From assembly GCA_037147235.1 (NCBI GenBank), contig JBAWVO010000021.1:1-41433 (forward strand): a stretch of 41,433 nucleotides of DNA, in the 5' to 3' direction. The position numbers and the translations under genes were made by a program. This document shows positions 17,661 to 25,681 of this stretch, one piece after another (position 1 is the first letter of the stretch; every line of letters starts with the position of its first letter). This stretch comes from JANXQG01 sp037147235 (lineage in GTDB: Bacteria; Planctomycetota; Planctomycetia; Pirellulales; Thermoguttaceae). A model generated the notes under the pieces. That model searched no databases. It was not told the origin of the DNA and worked only from the letters and a program-made list of their open reading frames with translations.

Positions 17661-18149
17661 TCACACCGTCCGATCCGCCATCTCCTGCCCGACCATCTCC
17701 AGGTCGTTCTGATAGAAGCGGATCGCTTCGTCAGGGCTGAGGTTGAGAATCACCCGGCCGTCGGTTACCCAGCGTTTTTTCTCGAAACGAAAAACCGCGG
17801 TGCCGGCCTGGAGATTGCTCATTAAATTGGTCGCCGAGGTGGTCGTAAGACCGATGCCTTCCAGTGCCACCGTCACGGCTACAAATGCAGAAAGCTCACC
17901 CGTGGTGCGATGCCGTAAGTAAGAAACGTCGTCGTCAAATTCGCAGTTTGACCAGCGCGGAGCGTCCGGCTTGCCCTGGGTTCCCGCCAGTGAAATGAAC
18001 TTCACCTCAAGCCATTCTCGCTGCTTGTGGAACTCCTTGCGGGCTTGCGTCAAACGAGCTTCCCGTGCGGTTGCCCGATAAGGGCACCACATGAGCAAAA
18101 CAACCACAGCGACCATCGCGCACGCAATCCACAACCAAGGCTCGGGCAT
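17661..18149 (-). CDS. Small membrane-anchored protein of unknown function
   Basis: 162 residues. Residues 5-22 (WLWIACAMVAVVVLLMW) form one membrane anchor, and a charged helix (REARLTQARKEFHKQREWLEVKF) follows. The C-terminal part (LSAFVAVTVALEG...GTAVFRFEKKRWVTDGRVILNL) looks like a small alpha/beta domain, and the tail mentions no known motif. A G-rich site precedes ATG 18149. It is not recognised and may be planctomycete-specific. It lies downstream of and in the same direction as the BamA-like gene, with 87 bases to that gene's end, though the BamA gene is transcribed towards it only after its own promoter region. Confidence 0.65.
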   Translation of the reverse strand: MPEPWLWIACAMVAVVVLLMWCPYRATAREARLTQARKEFHKQREWLEVKFISLAGTQGKPDAPRWSNCEFDDDVSYLRHRTTGELSAFVAVTVALEGIGLTTTSATNLMSNLQAGTAVFRFEKKRWVTDGRVILNLSPDEAIRFYQNDLEMVGQEMADRTV

Positions 18150-18236
18150 GATCTCCCCCCCCGATCGAATGATCCATCATAAGCATCCACCTCATTCTAG
18201 GCTGAAATCGCGCGGAAATGCAAGTGTCCGTTAAAA

Positions 18237-21200
18237 CTATTTATTAAAGCCCACAAAGAAGCTGAAGACCTGCGTTTGGTCGTCCTTCTGCTGGCTGACT
18301 GGGAAGGCAAAGTCCAAGGCAATCGGGGCTGGCCCCATCATTGGAATCGAGATTCTTAAGCCGAAGCCGGGGGCCACGCGGACCTTGTCGACCCATTGGC
18401 TGAGGGTCGGTTCCACCGTGCCCGCATCGACGAACACCACGCCTTTGAGCATGTCGTCGGCCGTAATCGGGAACATGTACTGTGCCGTGGTCAGCAACTG
18501 GAAATCGCCGCCTACACCCATGCCGTAGACTGGATCCCGCGGCGTCACGCCGCGGAAGGCAAAGCCGCGGATCGACGAGAAACCGCCCGCATAAAATCGC
18601 TCGAAGATCGGCGTCTGATCGCCTGAGTAGGCGGCCCGGGCTGAAAGGCTCAGCACATGCTTGCCCGAACGGTCGGCACGCTCAAAAATACGGAAGTATT
18701 GGCTCCATTCGATCGATGCCCGCGGATACTGAAACGTGCCAAAAGTTTCCTCGAACGTGCCCGAGAGCAAGTGTCCTTCCGAGGCCAGAAATGGATTGTC
18801 GCGGGTGTCGTGGGACAGCGAGGCCGAGACTGTGTAAAGCTGGTTATGCCCCAGAACTTCCATCAGGCTCGGTACGGGATAGGCCGGATTCTTGATGTCA
18901 ACGTCCTGACCTTGAAATCGCATGCTGCCCGTCAAGTCGTGCGTGAACTGGTATCCGAGGCTGACACTTCCCCCCGCGCGGCTTTCCGTCCATTCCGAAT
19001 AAAGCCGCTGGTAGAAAAACCCGCTTAGGCCGAAGCTTATCGGTTTATTCTCCAAGAACCCCATGTAGGGCTCCTGAAAGCTGACCATATAGCGTTGGAC
19101 CTGGGTGCCGGGCACCAGTTCCAAGCGGAACCGCTGCCCCGCACCGCGAAAGGCGCGGCCTTCCATGATGTCTTCCCAACTTCTGGGTGCTTTCGTCCAA
19201 TCAAAGTTCTGTTCGTCGAGTGTGACGTTGCCCACCACGCCGGCATCGGAGTTCACGCCGACGCCGAACATCAGCCGGCCCGTTTGCGTTTCTTCGGGCG
19301 AAATCTGGACTGGGAGATCGCGAAGAGGATCGCCGGTGGGCGTTGGAATCATCCAAGGCTCGGGATTGCTGTACATGTCGCCGGCTGCGGCGACCTGGGC
19401 CACGGGGCGGTTTGCCGCCGGGCCAGCGGGCGTGTAGAGGCTCTGACCGCTGCCTGGGCCTCCCGTGGCACTTCCGTTGGGAGTCGCCGGGGAGGATGGG
19501 TAAGCATACGCGGGACGGGTGCCGGCAGGAGCACCATAACTTGGCGGAGCCTCATACGCCGGACCGGAAGGATAGGCCGAGGGCGGCGCAGCCGCCGTGG
19601 CACCGTAGGGAGTGGCGGCCGGCGGCTGTTGCTGAACAGAGTTGCTCTGCGGCGGTTGCTCGCCGGAGGATCCATTGTTGCTGCCGTAGGCGGCGGGTGG
19701 CCAACTCTGTCCTTGCGGTTGTGCCAAAACGTCGCTGGGTTCATAACGCGTTTGAACTACCGCCGGGCGAGGCACTGGCGGGTAGGGCGGAGGTGGATAA
19801 GCTTGTCCCGGGGAAACCCGATTCGTATAGGCTGACTGCTGGAAGGTCTGGCCTTGGAATGTCGGCTGCGGATAGGTGACTGGTGCATAAGGAGTATTTT
19901 GCGGTGGCGGGGTCACTTCTCGTGCTTGGCATTCCGCGCTGACGTCGATATCGAGATAACCTTCACCCGGTGGCAAGGGGGCTTCGCCGCCAGGCACGCG
20001 GTAGTAGCTCGTTCGCCGCCGGCCGGCGATCGCCGTATCCTTGTCTTCCGATTCCGGTGGCGAGTAAACGATCTTCGGCTCGATGTTCTTCTGCGGCTCG
20101 ACCTTGTAGAGTTGCGCGGACTTCAGTCGCCGTTCGCTCGCCACGAACTCGCGGGTATCGACGATGTCGCCCGGCTTGAACGACAGACGGTTGAGTACCG
20201 TCATGATTTGCGTGTGCGGGTTCTCACCTTTGATCTCGATATTGATGCGGCCGACCCGATAGCGGGAGCCTTCCTCGACGTTATAGACGATGTCTAGTTT
20301 GCCAGGCTCTTTCAGAAAGCGGTTATCGGCCTCAACCTTGGCGAACACATAGCCATCGCCTCCGTACTCGTCGCGGAGTTTCTGCAAGTCGATGTTCTGC
20401 TGGTTCTGGTCAAAGTGTTGGCCGCTAAGCAGTTTCAACTTTTCGGCCAGACGGCTGTTCTCGATCTTCTTATTGCCTAGGAACGAGACATTATTAACGG
20501 AGTAGCGCGGCCCCTCGTCGATCACGAAGGTGAGCGTCAGCCAATTTTGCTTTTCATTGAACTCCAGTTCGCGTCCGACGCGGGCATAGAAGTAACCGAA
20601 GCTACGGTAATAGGCGGTCAACTTGGCCACATCCTCATCGATTTGCTTGCGGTCAACCTCGCCGGCAAATAGATAGAAATAGGGCGGATGGGTCTGAATG
20701 ATCGTTTTCAACCTGGCACCGCTCACAAATTGGTTGCCGACGAAATTCACCCAATAGATTCTTTGGCGCGGCCCTTCGTTGACCACGAACACGGCTCTCA
20801 AATCACCCGCCTTATTCCCCTCCAGGACGGTGACTCGGACCTTGCTATAGCCCTTCCGCTGATAATAATCTTCAATTTTGTGACGGCCGTTTTCCACGGC
20901 GAAGGGATCGGCCGCATTGCCCACCTTGAGATCGGCCTCTTTTTTCAGATACGAGGTCAGGAAGGTGTCGTTGCCGACAATGATGACCTCCTGGAGCAGC
21001 GGCCGCTCGGCTACTTGGAAGATGATAATGACCCCACCCTGCACTCGCTGGTTGAGTGTTCGGACACCCGCGAAGACCCCCATCCGGCTAAGCTCACGAA
21101 CGTCCTGTTGGACTTGTTCCTCAATATAAGGCCGGCCGGCACGTGTGCGAATTTTGTGCAAAATCTTATCCAGGCCGATCGTCCGATTCCCTTCCACGCG

Positions 21201-21437
21201 AACTTCGACTACGTTCTCCTCCGGCGGCATGGTAGGCACCGTGCCGCCGGGCGGAGTCGGACTGGGCATCGGCAGGACAGAGCCGGCAGCGGGCATCGGC
21301 TGCCCCCCTGGCCCCAGCATCGGACCCTCCGGTGGCATCTGCCCGAAGCTGACAGACCATCCTAGCCCTATCAACGCAACCAGTGCGCATAGTGCCACGC
21401 GACGGCATCTGCCTGCTGTGATTGGCTGTCTCGCCAT
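18237..21437 (-). CDS. bamA: BamA-like outer-membrane assembly protein (POTRA + Omp85 barrel)
   Basis: 1066 residues from ATG 21437 (MARQPITAGRC, then the hydrophobic VALCALVALIGLGWSVSFG signal). POTRA domains follow: VVEVRVEGNRTIGLDKILHKI, VIIVGNDTFLTSYLKKEADLK, RIYWVNFVGNQFVSGARLKTII, NVSFLGNKKIENSRLAEKLK and RVGRINIEIKGENPHTQ. The C-terminal Omp85 barrel includes GGFSSIRGFAFRG and ends in a Phe-containing strand (QVFSFFVGFNK). Such proteins insert beta-barrels in the outer membrane. Between POTRA region and barrel is an unusual ~185-residue Pro/Gln/Tyr/Ala-rich linker (DNA about 19375-19925). The gene is preceded by a repeat-containing 677-base gap. Confidence 0.92.
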   Translation of the reverse strand: MARQPITAGRCRRVALCALVALIGLGWSVSFGQMPPEGPMLGPGGQPMPAAGSVLPMPSPTPPGGTVPTMPPEENVVEVRVEGNRTIGLDKILHKIRTRAGRPYIEEQVQQDVRELSRMGVFAGVRTLNQRVQGGVIIIFQVAERPLLQEVIIVGNDTFLTSYLKKEADLKVGNAADPFAVENGRHKIEDYYQRKGYSKVRVTVLEGNKAGDLRAVFVVNEGPRQRIYWVNFVGNQFVSGARLKTIIQTHPPYFYLFAGEVDRKQIDEDVAKLTAYYRSFGYFYARVGRELEFNEKQNWLTLTFVIDEGPRYSVNNVSFLGNKKIENSRLAEKLKLLSGQHFDQNQQNIDLQKLRDEYGGDGYVFAKVEADNRFLKEPGKLDIVYNVEEGSRYRVGRINIEIKGENPHTQIMTVLNRLSFKPGDIVDTREFVASERRLKSAQLYKVEPQKNIEPKIVYSPPESEDKDTAIAGRRRTSYYRVPGGEAPLPPGEGYLDIDVSAECQAREVTPPPQNTPYAPVTYPQPTFQGQTFQQSAYTNRVSPGQAYPPPPYPPVPRPAVVQTRYEPSDVLAQPQGQSWPPAAYGSNNGSSGEQPPQSNSVQQQPPAATPYGATAAAPPSAYPSGPAYEAPPSYGAPAGTRPAYAYPSSPATPNGSATGGPGSGQSLYTPAGPAANRPVAQVAAAGDMYSNPEPWMIPTPTGDPLRDLPVQISPEETQTGRLMFGVGVNSDAGVVGNVTLDEQNFDWTKAPRSWEDIMEGRAFRGAGQRFRLELVPGTQVQRYMVSFQEPYMGFLENKPISFGLSGFFYQRLYSEWTESRAGGSVSLGYQFTHDLTGSMRFQGQDVDIKNPAYPVPSLMEVLGHNQLYTVSASLSHDTRDNPFLASEGHLLSGTFEETFGTFQYPRASIEWSQYFRIFERADRSGKHVLSLSARAAYSGDQTPIFERFYAGGFSSIRGFAFRGVTPRDPVYGMGVGGDFQLLTTAQYMFPITADDMLKGVVFVDAGTVEPTLSQWVDKVRVAPGFGLRISIPMMGPAPIALDFAFPVSQQKDDQTQVFSFFVGFNK

Positions 21438-21797
21438 GAAGGCCCTTTCCCGAAGACCCCTCGCCGCAGACCTAAAATCCGAGGACAACGGCGGTGGTTC
21501 ATTCGGTAATGTTAGTGGTTTTCCAGAAAAGACGCGCAGTCATTCATAGATAAAAATATACGGACGGCGGAAAATACCGAAAGCGTCGCCGTCAAGCAAG
21601 GCGAATTGCCAGAACAAACGCCTGTAAATTCAGGGTTTCTTACGGCAAGAAGGAAGGCTAGGCAGCCTTCGCAAGACAGGGAGGTTGGCGGTGGCGAATT
21701 CCGGCCTCGATCATAATCTTTTGCTGTCATTGCTGGCTCGCCGTAGGGTGGGTGGAGCATCGAACGGTGTGTTACGCGAACTGATCTGAAACAGTGG

Positions 21798-21922
21798 TAA
21801 GGAGCTGTTCAAAAATAACTTAGCCGTTTCGTTTTCGTGGACTTAGCCATTCCCAAAGAAACCCCGGAAAATACGAAGATGCCTGGATATAAACGGCTAA
21901 GTTATTTTTGAACAGCGACTAA
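21798..21922. mobile_element. 125-bp MITE, copy 1
   Basis: Terminal inverted repeats of about 26 bp (core GCTGTTCAAAAATAACTT), with TAA at both outer borders, which may be a 3-bp target duplication. It has no coding capacity. All 125 bases are identical to 28531-28655 and in the same orientation. A TNA-type target suggests mobilisation by an IS5-related transposase (inference). Confidence 0.88.
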
Positions 21923-22030
21923 GTGCTTTCAGCGTCTCGACTTCGTGCGCAACCCACCATTTGCCGGGCAGTTCGCTCCAAGCACCCTACAATCTGCAGT
22001 TTTGACATTTTGGCGCGGAGTTTTTGGATA

Positions 22031-22039
22031 TGCTATACT
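22031..22039 (+). promoter_or_regulatory. Extended -10 element upstream of rfbF
   Basis: TGCTATACT (TG-N-TATACT). The 12-base context ATATGCTATACT recurs before the epimerase gene at 25661-25672. No well-spaced -35 was found. Confidence 0.45.
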
Positions 22040-22067
22040 TGAAAGTTCGTCGTAAAAGGCCGTGCGG

Positions 22068-22085
22068 AACGGAATTCATTCCGTT
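22068..22085. repeat. Palindrome of the AACGGAAT...ATTCCGTT family
   Basis: AACGGAATTCATTCCGTT in the rfbF leader, 30 bases before ATG 22115. Relatives flank the dxr leader at 40291-40351. Confidence 0.65.
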
Positions 22086-22114
22086 GCCGTTTCGTAAATT
22101 CCGAAAGGTTCCCG

Positions 22115-22900
22115 ATGACCAAGGTTGTCGTACTCTGTGGTGGGTTAGGTACTCGTTTACGCGAGGAAACCGAGTTCCGGCCCAAGCCGATGGTCGAAGT
22201 CGGCGGGCGGCCGATCCTCTGGCACATCATGAAATCGTATGCCCATTATGGTTTCCGGGAGTTCGTGATCTGCCTCGGTTACCGTGGCAATGTGATCCGC
22301 GAATACTTTCTCAACTACGAGGCCATGAGCAATGATTTTACGATCTCTTTGGGCAGCGGCCGACAGAAGATCGAGTATCATGGCGCTCACGACGAACAGG
22401 ATTTTTGCGTCACGCTGGTGAATACCGGGGCCGATACGATGACCGGCGGACGAGTCAAACGGATCGAGCCATTTGTGGATGACGATCTATTCATGGTCAC
22501 CTACGGCGATGGTCTGGCGAACATCGATATTAACGCACTGCTGGCGTTCCATCGCTCGCATGGCAAGATGGCCACCGTGACCGCCGTGCGACCCGTCTCG
22601 CGGTTTGGCTTGTTGGATCTGGACGAACGAGATTTGGTGAAGTGTTTTGCGGAGAAACCGCAAGTTGAGGGCTGGATCAACGCCGGCTACTTCATTTTCC
22701 ACCGCCGCTTCTTCGATTATCTGAAGTCCGGGGACGACTGCATCATGGAGCAGGAACCACTCGCCCGGGCCGCAGCCGACGGGCAGCTCGTCGCCTATCG
22801 TCACGACGGTTTCTTTTTCGCCATGGACACGTACCGCGAATACGAGGCATTGAATAAACTATGGAGTTCCAATCAAGCCCCGTGGAAGGTTTGGCAATGA
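22115..22900 (+). CDS. rfbF: Glucose-1-phosphate cytidylyltransferase
   Basis: 261 residues, the expected length. The nucleotidyltransferase signature GGLGTRLREETEFRPKPM is at the N-terminus, with FMVTYGDGLANIDI (metal-binding Asp) and INAGYFIFHRRFFDYL, and the family-specific FFFAMDTYREYEALNKLW at the end. It makes CDP-glucose from CTP and glucose-1-phosphate, the first step towards CDP-deoxyhexoses. The stop overlaps the ATG of rfbG (ATGA), so the two are translationally coupled. It lies just inside MITE copy 1. Confidence 0.95.
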   Translation: MTKVVVLCGGLGTRLREETEFRPKPMVEVGGRPILWHIMKSYAHYGFREFVICLGYRGNVIREYFLNYEAMSNDFTISLGSGRQKIEYHGAHDEQDFCVTLVNTGADTMTGGRVKRIEPFVDDDLFMVTYGDGLANIDINALLAFHRSHGKMATVTAVRPVSRFGLLDLDERDLVKCFAEKPQVEGWINAGYFIFHRRFFDYLKSGDDCIMEQEPLARAAADGQLVAYRHDGFFFAMDTYREYEALNKLWSSNQAPWKVWQ

Positions 22901-24084
22901 AGTCTGTACTTGCCGGCCGCTCCGTCTTCGTTACCGGCCACACCGGCTTCAAAGGCTCCTGGCTCTCGATCTGGCTACATGCCTTGGGAGCCAGGGTCAC
23001 GGGCTATGCGCTCGCTCCCCCCACATCCCCCAGCAATTTCGAGGCTTCCGGCATTCGCGACTTGCTCGCCGCGCACCATGAGGCTGATCTTCGCGACAGC
23101 GCAAGCCTGCACATCGCGCTGAAGGCGGCCTCGCCGGACGTCGTTTTTCACCTAGCCGCCCAGCCCATCGTGCGAGAGAGCTATGCCAATCCCCGCGAGA
23201 CGTTCGACGTCAACGTGATGGGGACGGTAAATGTCCTGGAAGCGATCCGCGTCTTGGGAAAGCCTTGCGCGGTCGTGGTGGTTACCAGCGACAAATGCTA
23301 TGAGAACCGGGAGCAAACCTGGGGCTATCGCGAGTGCGACGCCTTGGGCGGCCACGATCCCTACAGTGCCAGCAAGGGGGCGGCGGAAATCGTTGCCGCG
23401 TCCTATCGCCGTTCGTTCTTTCCGCCCCAGCACCTCCAGCGGCACGGAGTGAAACTGGCGACTGCGCGGGCCGGCAACGTCATCGGTGGCGGTGATTGGG
23501 CCAAGGACCGCATCATCACCGACGTGGTACGCCACCTCCAGACCGGCCAGCCCGGCCAGCCCGTGCCGGTCCGTAGCCCGAGGGCCATTCGCCCCTGGCA
23601 GCACGTTTTGGAGCCTTTGGACGGCTACCTTTCACTCGCTGCGCGAATGCTTGAGTCCGACGATCCCACCTGGTGTGACGCCTGGAATTTCGGCCCCGTG
23701 CCCGGCGAGGAAATTCCCGTCGGTCAGCTTGTGGAATTGTTCGTCCAGGCCTGGGGCAGCGGCGCATGGCAGGACGTAAGCGATCCGAATCAACTCCATG
23801 AGGCGGGGGTGCTGCGCTTGTGCATCGATAAATCGCTGCATCAGCTTGGTTGGCGACCGCGCTGGAGCGTGGCCGAAGCCATCCGCCGGACCGCCGAGTG
23901 GTTCCGTCGGTTTTATGCAAGCCTCCCATCTCCCTCTGGGAGAGGGGCAGGGGGTGAGGGAAAATCCGACAGCACCTCGCCCATCGCATTGGTCGCCTGC
24001 CGCGAGGATATTGAGGCCTATGAACTCCCCTCGCTCGTCCCCGGGAGAGGGGCAGGGGGTGAGGGGATATGCGAGGAAAGGTAA
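22897..24084 (+). CDS. rfbG: CDP-glucose 4,6-dehydratase
   Basis: 395 residues from ATG 22897. It is an extended SDR with VTGHTGFKGSWL (NAD binding), HLAAQPIVRESY, VVVVTSDKCYEN and DPYSASKGAAE (Tyr-x3-Lys), plus the family-specific AGNVIGGGDWAKDRI and PWQHVLEPL. It produces CDP-4-keto-6-deoxyglucose. The C-terminus is odd: two copies of the GC-rich dispersed repeat are read as SPSGRGAGGEG and VPGRGAGGEG. The first sits between the usual helix ending FRRFYA and the conserved CREDIEAYE end; the second follows that end. Both keep the frame. Confidence 0.95.
   Translation: MKSVLAGRSVFVTGHTGFKGSWLSIWLHALGARVTGYALAPPTSPSNFEASGIRDLLAAHHEADLRDSASLHIALKAASPDVVFHLAAQPIVRESYANPRETFDVNVMGTVNVLEAIRVLGKPCAVVVVTSDKCYENREQTWGYRECDALGGHDPYSASKGAAEIVAASYRRSFFPPQHLQRHGVKLATARAGNVIGGGDWAKDRIITDVVRHLQTGQPGQPVPVRSPRAIRPWQHVLEPLDGYLSLAARMLESDDPTWCDAWNFGPVPGEEIPVGQLVELFVQAWGSGAWQDVSDPNQLHEAGVLRLCIDKSLHQLGWRPRWSVAEAIRRTAEWFRRFYASLPSPSGRGAGGEGKSDSTSPIALVACREDIEAYELPSLVPGRGAGGEGICEER
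23922..23960 (+). repeat. GC-rich dispersed repeat, copy 2 (inside rfbG)
   Basis: CTCCCATCTCCCTCTGGG then AGAGGGGCAGGGGGTGAGGG. It is translated in frame within rfbG. Confidence 0.85.
24025..24066 (+). repeat. GC-rich dispersed repeat, copy 3 (rfbG end)
   Basis: CTCCCCTCGCTCGTCCCCGG then GAGAGGGGCAGGGGGTGAGG. It is translated as the extra rfbG tail, 103 bases from copy 2 and in the same orientation. Confidence 0.85.
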
Positions 24085-24173
24085 TTTAACTCTTGACAAC
24101 AGAGCGGAGCTTGACACCCGCGCGCCGCCGTGTTCTGCTAGGATTTGGTTCCACGCGCATCAGGAGTAGATCC

Positions 24174-25151
24174 ATGGATCACGACCGACTTTTCAAGGAA
24201 TTGCTGGCGACGTTCTTCTTGGACTTCCTGGATGTGTTCTGTCCGGAGTTGGCGAAATACTTGGATGCCGACTCGCTGGAGTTTCTCGACAAGGAGGTCT
24301 TCACGGACGTCACCCATGGTGAACGTCACGAAGTGGACCTAGTGGCGAAGGCTCGGTTCCGCGGAAAACCATTGGGCTTCCTGGTTCACGTCGAAGCGCA
24401 AGCTCGACAGCAGGACATCTTCCCGCAGCGGATGTTTACCTACTTCGCCCGATTCCATGAAAAATACGACCTGCCCGTCTACCCGATCGCGGTGTTTTCT
24501 TTTCAGACCCCAAAGGAGCGGGAACCCGACGAGTACCGTATCGACTTTCCGGACTTGGCCGTGTTGTCGTTCCGGTATCGGGTTGTGCAACTGAACCAAC
24601 TGGCGTGGCAGGATTTCGAGAACCGGACCAGCCCGATCCTTGCGGCGTTGATGGCGAACATGCAGAGGGGGCCAAAAGAGGCGGCTCGGGTCAAGCTGGC
24701 CTGTTTACGAATGCTGGCCAAGTTGCAGCTTGACCCCGCGCGGCGGGAACTGATCTCCGGGTTTATCGACTCGTATCTGCGGCTTACAATGAAGGAAGAA
24801 CAACAATTCGGGGCAGAGCTAAAGGGCCTTTCCCCCCAAGAGAAGGAGGGTGTAATGGAAATCGTAACTAGTTGGATGGAAAGAGGTTTGGAAAGAGGTT
24901 TGGAAAGGGGTTTGGTGCAGGGCCGGCAGGAGGGCCGGCAGGAGGGACGGCAGGAGGGACGGCAGGAGGGGTTGGATCATGAGCGCAAGGTGCTTCTGCG
25001 CCAGCTCCGCAAGCGGCTGGGCGATCTTGATCCGGTAGCGGAAGAGCAGATTGAAACTCTATCTGCCGACCGCCTCGAGCAACTCGGCGAAGCCCTGCTC
25101 GATTTCAACTCCACTGCCGATCTGAACGCTTGGTTGCAATCGAATCGGTAG
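24174..25151 (+). CDS. Rpn-family nuclease/putative transposase with DUF4351-like end
   Basis: 325 residues from ATG 24174 with a CAGGAG site. The N-terminal PD-(D/E)xK-type nuclease shows HEVDLVAKARFRGKPLGFLVHVEAQAR (Asp and Glu-x-Gln, split here by its ordinary spacing), then FPQRMFTYFARFHEKY. Next come helices, a run of short repeats (ERGL x3, GRQE x4) and a DUF4351-like C-terminus (LLRQLRKRLGDLD...DLNAWL). Rpn proteins are DNA endonucleases that promote recombination or act in phage defence; this one is of the YhgA-like, widely dispersed type. A TTGACA at 24111 and an extended -10 TGCTAGGAT at 24136 are poorly spaced. It is an insertion-like gene in the sugar cluster. Confidence 0.85.
   Translation: MDHDRLFKELLATFFLDFLDVFCPELAKYLDADSLEFLDKEVFTDVTHGERHEVDLVAKARFRGKPLGFLVHVEAQARQQDIFPQRMFTYFARFHEKYDLPVYPIAVFSFQTPKEREPDEYRIDFPDLAVLSFRYRVVQLNQLAWQDFENRTSPILAALMANMQRGPKEAARVKLACLRMLAKLQLDPARRELISGFIDSYLRLTMKEEQQFGAELKGLSPQEKEGVMEIVTSWMERGLERGLERGLVQGRQEGRQEGRQEGRQEGLDHERKVLLRQLRKRLGDLDPVAEEQIETLSADRLEQLGEALLDFNSTADLNAWLQSNR
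24879..24968 (+). repeat. Two adjoining 12-bp tandem arrays in the Rpn gene
   Basis: Three units of GAAAGAGGTTTG (24879-24914) and, after six bases, four units of GGCCGGCAGGAG/GGACGGCAGGAG (24921-24968). Being 12 bp long, they keep frame and encode ERGL and GRQE units. Unit-number changes would only lengthen or shorten the linker. Confidence 0.85.
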
Positions 25152-25312
25152 GACCATTGAAGCCTGGTGCTGGGGTCGAGCGCAGCATCGTCGGCGCGAG
25201 AATGAGGCTGCGCGCGATACTTCGCCCCCTGTTGTGGCCGGGTCTCCCGACCGAGCCACACCCCCGACCGAAGGTCTCCCATTCATCGGAAGACCTTCGG
25301 TCGAGCGTTTCA

Positions 25313-25338
25313 GCGGGGTCAGGAGACCTGCGCCGAAC
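25313..25338. repeat. 26-bp dispersed repeat, copy B
   Basis: GCGGGGTCAGGAGACCTGCG plus CCGAAC is the reverse complement of 9048-9073 with one mismatch. Confidence 0.7.
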
Positions 25339-25377
25339 GCAGTTACACTGCCCGCAGTTGAGATTGTCACAAATCAT

Positions 25378-25437
25378 ACTAGCCCGAAGTGCCAGCGAGG
25401 TAACGACTTAGCAACCTCGTTAGCACTTCGGGTTAGT
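25378..25437. repeat. Large palindrome with 23-bp arms
   Basis: The left arm (25378-25400, core CCCGAAGTGC) pairs with the right arm (25415-25437, core GCACTTCGGG), with three mismatches and a 14-base loop. It resembles planctomycete REP-like elements. It could form a stable hairpin or end the Rpn transcript, but no U-run follows. Confidence 0.7.
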
Positions 25438-25482
25438 GTCGGTCGCAACCGCGAGGAGTATATATTAGCGCGGGGGGTGAAA

Positions 25483-25536
25483 ATGCCGTACTTCGATATC
25501 ATTTGGAACCCCGAGCCGGGTGGCAACTATGAATGA
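25483..25536 (+). pseudogene. Remnant of a toxin gene (first 17 codons)
   Basis: ATG 25483 opens MPYFDIIWNPEPGGNYE and stops. The start resembles small toxin-like proteins (BrnT/DUF4258 kind), which usually continue EHIAEHG... for about 80-90 residues. Here the rest is missing, and the next small gene starts overlapping the stop (ATGAATGA). It looks like a decayed TA operon with a deletion in the toxin. The family assignment is from memory of the start motif, not a search. Confidence 0.5.
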
Positions 25537-25651
25537 GAAACGGGATCACCGCATTTACCGACAGGCCACTGATGAAGAGCGATCGCGCCACCAGTTAGTG
25601 CGAGAGCAGATCGCGGCCGAGCTTCCTGAAATCTCGGATTTTTCCGACTAA
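25529..25651 (+). CDS. Small antitoxin-like protein
   Basis: 40 residues, charged and helical: RIYRQATDEERSRHQLVREQIAAELPEI. It resembles the short partners found beside the above toxin-like proteins. It starts at the overlapping ATG at 25529. Alone it cannot be assigned a function, and it may be a leftover. Its stop lies 30 bases before the epimerase gene in the same frame, with the likely promoter of that gene between. Confidence 0.5.
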   Translation: MNEKRDHRIYRQATDEERSRHQLVREQIAAELPEISDFSD

Positions 25652-25663
25652 ATACCCCGAATA

Positions 25664-25672
25664 TGCTATACT
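25664..25672 (+). promoter_or_regulatory. Extended -10 immediately before the epimerase gene
   Basis: TGCTATACT ends nine bases before the GTG at 25682. Transcription would start about at the start codon, giving a leaderless or nearly leaderless mRNA. The same 12-base context stands before rfbF. Confidence 0.5.
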
Positions 25673-25681
25673 AAACCTACT

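Larger units (their letters stand above)
21438..22114. other. 677-base divergent intergenic region
   Basis: It lies between the bamA-like gene and rfbF. It contains MITE copy 1 (21798-21922), a palindrome (22068-22085) and a likely extended -10 (22031-22039). An open frame at 21512-21760 (82 residues, minus) has no recognisable domain and is not called. No tRNA or other RNA gene was seen. Confidence 0.7.
25152..25482. other. Repeat-rich intergenic region
   Basis: 331 bases after the Rpn gene. It holds a 16-bp-armed palindrome (25265-25303; arms CGACCGAAGGTCTCCC and complement with one mismatch), the second copy of the 26-bp repeat (25313-25338) and a large palindrome (25378-25437). No protein gene or RNA gene was identified. 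Confidence 0.7.

Noticed and set aside
21512..21760. 82-residue open frame in the bamA-rfbF gap
   Set aside because: No domain, no ribosome site, Cys/Pro-rich random-like composition.
24111..24144. TTGACA promoter before the Rpn gene
   Set aside because: The spacing to any -10 (TGCTAG 19, TAGGAT 22) is unsuitable; mentioned only in the gene entry.
24879..24968. Possible CRISPR array
   Set aside because: The repeats are 12 bp, directly adjacent with no spacers, and lie inside a coding sequence.
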